DNA from: Phoronis pallida
Taxonomy: Eukaryota > Phoronida > Phoronidae
Length of the DNA: 10,853 nucleotides
Direction: 5' to 3'
NCBI GenBank assembly: GCA_028565715.1
Contig: JAOXYC010224126.1
Coordinates: 1-10,853 of the forward strand
Both the position numbers and the translations under genes were made by a program. Below, in pieces: positions 6,171 to 10,853 of the stretch (the first letter of the stretch is position 1; every line of letters begins with the position of its first letter). The notes beneath the pieces are model-generated. The model worked only from the letters and a program-made list of their open reading frames with translations. It did no database searches and was not told the origin of the DNA.

Positions 6171-7396
6171 TGATACTAAATATTTTGACAGCGTTTTTTG
6201 AAACTGCAAGTACTCGCACAAGAAGCCAGAGCGGGAGTTTGATGCAGATTTCCGAGTTTTTACTGACAAAGTACTTGAGCCCGCCTGTGCGCTCTTTCGA
6301 AAAATAGCCCTTTTCAAGTTAATCAAAGGACCCAAACACAACATTCATAGTTGATTTGAATTGTGACGACCGAGATCGGGGCCAACGACGAGAGAGTCTT
6401 GTCGCAGGATTTACATTTATTTTCAGCCGATTAATTTAAATTTGATTGTTACTCAAATGTTTGAAAGGGCCCGTTTGAAATTTCGAAGGAATATGTTGAT
6501 TAATAAATTTACCTGGGTATCGTTTGCCAAGAAAGATTTTTGAGTAGTGCTGTGACAGGTCAATGACTGTTAGAAACTGGCGCTATTCTGTTAAGAAATA
6601 TTTAAGAGAAACACACATGAGTGGTTTATTAAATATTCAAACCCCTATTGTTTTTATATCATGTAAAGTGTTCATTGAAAATTGTATATTCGAACGAGAA
6701 CAAAACCTGTGCAGTTACAGAAAATAAACTGTGAATATGGTTGTAGTTCCGGATCTGGAAATAAATTGAGAGTATATAAATAATTTAAAAATGTATTAAG
6801 TACAGAACCAAATGTTTATGGAAATTTACCGTATCGAAATAGACGAGCCCTAGCTCTGTGACAGATCTGGAAGTACACCCATTGAAAATGAATTCAGTAG
6901 ACACAGGGGAATGTGATATGTCGACGATAGGTTAAGTAAGATGTGTAATCATGGAGTTGTTGAGAACGCCAGATCCGTGTTTTGATTTAGTGTCCGGCAT
7001 ATTCTACTTTAGGCCTATGTAATAAAATGCTTGGTATGTTTAACACAGTGAAGAGGATTTGTTCATTGTTCTGATGTCGAACACTGATAGGCATATATAT
7101 TTCGAGAATTTTCAACACCTGCAGAGAAATTTTGCATATGAGGTTTAATTTCAATTAGTGTTTTAAAGGTTTTAATGAATTGTCTCCAACATGTCTGATA
7201 AGACATTTTTATACTGAATATGTAGGCCTATGTGCTATTTTTAAACAAGAGGCAGAAATGAAGTTATATTTATTTATTTATTTTTGACGGAAAATATAGT
7301 AACTTCAATGGGTTGTTTTTCATGTCACCCGGTAAGTCATGTAAAGCCATGACAAAAGACGAGATGAAATTTGACTGTAAAAAATACATGATACTG
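6171..7396. other. No gene or repeat recognised
   Basis: AT-rich non-coding sequence. The 61-codon minus-strand frame at 6159-6344 has no recognisable content. A (TTTA)n run lies at about 7268-7286. TAGGCCTATG occurs at 7010 and 7222, probably by chance. Confidence 0.5.
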
Positions 7397-7432
7397 ATTT
7401 TCTTCGAAAACGTGACGTCACGGAAAATACCC
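7397..7432. repeat. CRE-containing repeat module, copy 1
   Basis: The block TTCTTCGAAA, then GTGACGTCACGG, then AAAT-x-CC recurs at 8688-8724 with few mismatches. Its centre TGACGTCA (7413-7420) is a perfect palindromic CRE (CREB/ATF site). It could be part of a dispersed repeat or a promoter-type module; no transcript start is visible. Confidence 0.6.
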
Positions 7433-7834
7433 GTTTGTTGAAACTCAGTGCATGGCGCACAAAACAAACATCCGGGTCCTTCAAAATCGCTTAACACTCG
7501 GCGAGTAAGAAAGGTTTGTGCATTGAACCATATCTATTGCACTGAATGCAAGCCGACCATGGGTTCGAATCCCATGACGGGTCAGAAAATGTTTTCAGAT
7601 TCCGAATCTATTGCACTCGGTCTAATTGGTCACCGGTCGATTTTCCGGCAGGGAACCAGACTTCAAATATCCTACCTGTCTCAGTAGGGGCGATGCGTTG
7701 GAGAGAACTATTGCACTACTTATAAAACGTCGGATGTTTGCGATATTGGTCAAGCGACATTATACTGTACAGACCTATTTGCCAGAACGTCAACTCACAA
7801 GCGAGCCTGGTAGTGGGACCGATTAAAATCAAAT
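7433..7834. other. Non-coding; tRNA-like T-arm at 7561-7579, CTATTGCACT repeated
   Basis: CATGGG-TTCGAAT-CCCATG (about 7558-7576) is a perfect T-arm-like hairpin containing the pol III B-box word GGTTCGAATCC. A GGTT/AACC D-arm-like pair lies upstream, but the acceptor stem does not pair and the spacing is wrong, so it is no working tRNA; a decayed SINE head is possible. The word CTATTGCACT occurs three times (about 7533, 7609 and 7708). The 66-79 codon frames here are unrecognised. Confidence 0.35.
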
Positions 7835-7928
7835 AAAAATACGAACATATTTAAAATAAATAAATATGTTAAAATGACGCGTTATCGGTATAGAATGTTC
7901 TAAAATTTATTGTAATGTTCGTATTTTT
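7835..7928. repeat. 14-bp perfect inverted repeat around an AT-rich core
   Basis: AAAAATACGAACAT (7835-7848) and its exact complement (7915-7928) enclose 66 bases. The left arm overlaps a second perfect hairpin: AACATATTTA and TAAATATGTT around a seven-base loop. No target duplication is seen outside. Confidence 0.75.
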
Positions 7929-8570
7929 AAATGCATATCCTCTTGATTGAAATTTGTCTCTATATTTGCCAAGAACTCTTGGTTTTCTATTGTTTGCTAC
8001 GAGTATAAGAGTAATAAAAAACGCCTTTGAGCAATTAATCATCAGTGTTACCCAATTTAAAAGTATTCGAATAACATGAACCCGCACATATTACAATTGG
8101 TTATGTCTCATTGGATTTCTTCCATACAGATTTACATGTATATGAAAACGAAAATACTCTTTTAAAAAAATCATGACAAAATTAGGAATCATTTCAAGAC
8201 TTCACTGCAGACCATTTTCAATTCTTGACAGGCCGGCTAGGACGTTGGTAAACATGTGTAACCAGGTGATTAAATCAAGGTCATGCGTGTTTAACTGTTT
8301 TTATTTCTCTTCGTTATCGTTTGATCAAGTTATATTTTTCGAGGACATTGTGTAGTGTTTGTGCTCAACACTCAAGAAAATGTAGCACGGTTAAATGGGA
8401 CCCGTTAAAGGTTATACTGATTAAATGCAAGACCAATAGAAATTACAACATGACCATGTTTTAGTGGATTTTGAATTCAGTCAGGACTCGAAAATTGTTA
8501 TACATATTATATAAAGCTGATGAGTCGAACGGTTGCATATACACAAATTGTCCACAGTAAAAAAATTATG
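7929..8570. other. No gene or repeat recognised
   Basis: AT-rich sequence. TATATAAAG at about 8508 looks like a TATA box but has nothing around it to support a promoter. Confidence 0.5.
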
Positions 8571-8574
8571 GCCA

Positions 8575-8600
8575 GGCGCTCTTTCAGGGGGCGCTCTTTC
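8575..8600 (+). repeat. GGCGCTCTTTC direct repeat
   Basis: The 11-base word occurs at 8575-8585 and 8590-8600, a 15-base period. It sits just upstream of the larger tandem duplication at 8611. Confidence 0.7.
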
Positions 8601-8610
8601 GGAAATCCGC

Positions 8611-8706
8611 GGTAGACTTGTAATGGCTAAATATAGGATTTCTTCGAAATGTGATGGTAGACTTGTGATGGCTAATAGAGCGTACAGGATTTCTTCGAAA
8701 TGTGAC
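8611..8706 (+). repeat. Tandem duplication, units of 45 and 51 bases
   Basis: Both units start GGTAGACTTGT and end GGATTTCTTCGAAATGTGA (8611-8655 and 8656-8706). The second has a six-base insertion and runs into the CRE module. So the left half of the CRE module was copied upstream, but the CRE palindrome itself was not. Confidence 0.85.
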
Positions 8707-8724
8707 GTCACGGGAAATTCCTTT
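8688..8724. repeat. CRE-containing repeat module, copy 2
   Basis: This matches 7397-7432. The CRE palindrome TGACGTCA is at 8703-8710. A textbook NF-Y CCAAT box (CCAATCAG) follows at 8740-8747. CACTCGGTC before that box also appears at 7613, next to TAATTGG. CRE plus CCAAT spacing is promoter-like, but no gene follows that I can identify. Confidence 0.55.
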
Positions 8725-8739
8725 TGCAATCCACTCGGT

Positions 8740-8747
8740 CCAATCAG
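8740..8747 (+). promoter_or_regulatory. CCAAT box (NF-Y-type site), tentative
   Basis: CCAATCAG is the core NF-Y consensus, 30 bases after a palindromic CRE. Function is inference; one such octamer is not rare. Confidence 0.25.
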
Positions 8748-9068
8748 AGTGTACAGCCATCTGTGGTTGCAGTTAGTAGTTGGCCACAGTTTTTGTATTC
8801 AGTATTCACCGCCAGCACACTTCCTGGTTTAGTTAACAGAACACTGAAACAGGTATGTTTGCATTTCAATATCTCGGCCTCCTGGATTGTGTTGTTCTAT
8901 TGAGCAATGTTTGTAGTGAATAACTGGGATTGTCGTACTAAGATTCACAAAGATAGCGAGCCGACGTTTTATACTGATTTTTAGCTTTACAACTATATAT
9001 GGGTTTAATCCCGCGGTTACTCCTACATTCGTAACGGTCGAGTACCCATGTACGTGCCGCCCATGTGC

Positions 9069-9190
9069 GTCGCCTTTTTCGTCGATTTTGGAATTTGGAT
9101 GGATCACCTTTCACTGATTTTCGTTGTTGGGTGGTTCGGTTTTTCACTGATTTTGGTATTTTAGTGGGTCGTCTTTTCCCCGATAATAGG
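9069..9190 (+). repeat. Degenerate 33-bp minisatellite, about 3.7 copies
   Basis: Units are 9069-9101, 9102-9133, 9134-9166 and a partial 9167-9190. They share C-x-CTTTTTC-x-CTGATTTTGG-x-ATTT followed by GGTG. The period is a multiple of three, so the plus frame reads as 11-residue repeats (F-T-D-F blocks) and the minus frame as basic repeats. I read the open frames here as a by-product of the repeat. Confidence 0.75.
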
Positions 9191-9250
9191 TCGGTATTTA
9201 TATGGGAACAAAACACAATTCACGAGTGTTGGTTTCTACGGTATGTATAT

Positions 9251-9268
9251 ATGTCTATGTCTATGTCT
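9251..9268 (+). repeat. (ATGTCT)3 microsatellite
   Basis: Three exact copies of ATGTCT, flanked by TATA-rich sequence. Confidence 0.85.
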
Positions 9269-9353
9269 ATATGTTACTGTGCAGACCTCAGTATTGAGTA
9301 TTTTCGCACAACTGAGCTAAGGGGTGGTAAAGGACTTCAGAAAGCTCAGAGTC

Positions 9354-9421
9354 CACCTGGTGCCGCGAACCCGGGTCTCCCGCGTCGCAATCCTGTGCGT
9401 TAGTCATTCGACCACCAGTCC
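9354..9421 (-). other. tRNA-like sequence (SINE head or tRNA pseudogene)
   Basis: On the minus strand the sequence starts GGACTGG and has an A-box-like TGGTCGAATGAC with TAACGC, like the D-arm of Leu/Ser-type tRNAs. It then has ACCCGGGTTCG, the front half of a B box, and ends in CACCAGG, which pairs partly with the start. The B box is broken after TTCG and the D-arm pairs poorly, so it is not a functional tRNA. The SINE body and tail are not identified. Confidence 0.4.
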
Positions 9422-9840
9422 AACCCCTATGTACTAGATAAAAGTAGGATATATAGGGAGATCAGCGTGATCTAGCAGATGAGTATAAGTACTGGACTCA
9501 CAATCTGAGTATGGAAACTATCTCTGACCTCTGACCTCTATCATGATTACTGAGTAGATAAATTCTGTTGTAGTTTTGGCTTAGAGCCAGTTGCACTTTT
9601 GGTCTAATCATACAGTTCAGTTGATCATGACAGACGTATAGTTACTAGTCTATAGTTGTGAGTTTTCATTTTCCAAATGGTGCCGTGAGTCCTGCACACA
9701 ATGAAATCCGGGTCGTGGGAGCGTGAATATTGTTTTCACTGTCCTTTAGCGGATTTCTTCTTAGTTCACCCTTCCCCATTGAGACTGTGCCCGGTCCTAT
9801 TTAGGAAGAAAAATTAGAGAACGCGGTCGCTCCTACAATT
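9422..9840. other. No gene or repeat recognised
   Basis: Mixed-composition non-coding sequence without a usable frame, RNA fold or transposon end that I can support. Confidence 0.45.
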
Positions 9841-9882
9841 AGGTAGCGCCATTCTCGAATAGGTAGCGCCATTCTAGAATGG
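9841..9882 (+). repeat. 20-bp tandem repeat ending in a 14-bp palindrome
   Basis: AGGTAGCGCCATTCTCGAAT (9841-9860) is followed by the same with TAG for TCG (9861-9880). The substitution makes the second copy part of the perfect palindrome CCATTCTAGAATGG (9869-9882). Confidence 0.85.
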
Positions 9883-9959
9883 GCTATGACCATAGGGGAT
9901 TTTAATTGTAAAATTCAATCTTCGGGTTATATATTTTGGTATTTGTATACGACTATACG

Positions 9960-10259
9960 CCGTATAGCCCCATTTTCGTCCTCAAGGCTTCGAGGATATT
10001 TGGTTGGGTTGAACGCAATTGAGCGCATGCGCCTAATTGTGGATACGCGCCTAATCGCGGAACCTGTTAGGACATGTGCCTATATTATGCGGGACAACAT
10101 TGATTAAAACGAGTGTTGAATTAACATGTCAAAAGTGCGCCAGTTTATCCGGAGCGCCCGGTTAACACGGAACCTTTAGGCTCATGCGCCTATTTTGCAG
10201 GAATCTGAGTTGACAAATTTTGAGAGAAATATGCGGCATTTTTTCGCTGGGCTATACGG
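9960..10259. repeat. Inverted-repeat-bounded block with GCGCCTA direct repeats
   Basis: CCGTATAGCCC (9960-9970) and GGGCTATACGG (10249-10259) are exact complements. Between them, CATGYGCCTA-type words recur at 10026, 10045 (variant), 10073 and 10183. A longer direct repeat, GGAACCT-x-TTAGG through CATGYGCCTAT to GCRGGA, lies at 10058-10094 and 10169-10202. The block is CpG-richer than its surroundings. The two open frames here (9886-10107 and 10195-10398) are unrecognised and I do not call them genes. Confidence 0.55.
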
Positions 10260-10853
10260 TATAGATATATTTATACGATTGTCGATTTCCAACAATCAAC
10301 AAGTATGGGTTAACTGTTTTAGGAATATAACCCAGGGGTTGGATTTGTATAACATATTGTTTCGGTATTACCTGAGACAATGCTTTATCTGGAAATAACT
10401 ATCAGTTTCACGAAGATTAGGAATCGTAATTTGAAAAAAATGAGCAAACAGAAGAGCTCGGAACTCTAGATTCCCTGCCGCTGCGAATTTAATTTTACAC
10501 TCTCAGCCATAATGAGTAAATTGAAGTAAGCCTAAAATTATCATTTTTGATGTGAGAATCCATGTAAAACTATTACCTATCAGTGCAACCCTACTTGTTC
10601 AAAACAGGTTATCAAAATATTTACAGGGATCACACGGTTATCAACTAAACTTCATGATTATGATAATTAAATGTTAAATGTTTGTTTGTAATTAAATGTT
10701 AAAGGTTTATATGTAAATATGTTAACTGTGGACCAACTGAGTTTAAATAAATAAATTAAATTAAACTAGATAAAATTGCTTTGCTTAGCAATTTTTACTC
10801 TGCACCTGGTGACCTTTGGCCCCTTACCTGTATGGACAATTCGACAGGCACAT
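10260..10853. other. No gene seen; small repeats near the right edge
   Basis: A 20-base word TAATTAAATGTTAAATGTTT at 10664-10683 recurs at 10689-10708 with one mismatch. A perfect 9-bp hairpin AAAATTGCT/AGCAATTTT lies at 10772-10795. AAATAAATAAATTAAATTAAA at about 10744 looks like a retroposon tail but has no body. Confidence 0.5.

Noticed and set aside
8508-8516. TATATAAAG as a TATA box
   Set aside because: No initiator or coding sequence downstream; the surroundings are AT-rich so the word is expected by chance.
8533-8832. 99-codon plus-strand frame
   Set aside because: It is built from the tandem duplication at 8611-8706 and has no recognisable domain.
9306-9326. Minus-strand TAGCTCAGTTG, like a tRNA D-arm A box
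   Set aside because: No complementary D-stem, no acceptor stem and no B box follow at the right distance.
9065-9403. 112-codon plus-strand frame
   Set aside because: Its first part is the 33-bp minisatellite and its last part crosses the tRNA-like sequence, so it is explained by repeats.
1-10853. CRISPR array, bacterial operon or phage module
   Set aside because: No regularly spaced repeats, no dense coding and no ribosome-binding-site pattern; the content is eukaryotic.

Overview
The window reads as non-coding-rich, AT-rich nuclear DNA of an invertebrate metazoan. It shows short exons with GT/AG borders, a decayed jockey/CR1/L2-type LINE, TTAA-flanked MITEs and a Helitron-like 3' terminus. 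It has no bacterial gene density or operon logic. The phylum cannot be fixed from the sequence; a marine invertebrate is a guess from the LINE type.

Left third (329-3622). A tandem segmental duplication is the main structure. Unit A (329-1962) and unit B (2214-3622) each carry two short exons and a LINE fragment in the following intron. In unit B the exons (2227-2302 and 2958-3094) join in frame with no stop. The same exons in unit A carry one extra base each, plus stops, so unit A is a dead copy. The exon pair is phase 1-1 (213 nt, 71 codons), the symmetry typical of duplicated modules. Intron 1 of each unit is occupied at the same TTAA tetranucleotide, 10 bases after the splice donor, by a different MITE: 663 bp in A and 553 bp in B. 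They have unrelated terminal inverted repeats and no resemblance I can see inside.

Middle (3623-6170). Two candidate terminal exons (4377-4432 and 4856-4968) both fit the phase of the last unit B exon. The first lies just upstream of, or inside, a Helitron-like element ending at 4556. Several strong foldback structures follow, including a 91-base near-perfect hairpin.

Right half (6171-10853). I see no gene I would defend. It holds a repeated CRE-containing module, tandem repeats including a 33-bp minisatellite, a tRNA-like stretch on the minus strand, and several small inverted and direct repeats.

I found no evidence of a new multi-gene system. The host protein is unrecognised. The most unusual observation is the double occupation of one TTAA site in the two duplicate copies.
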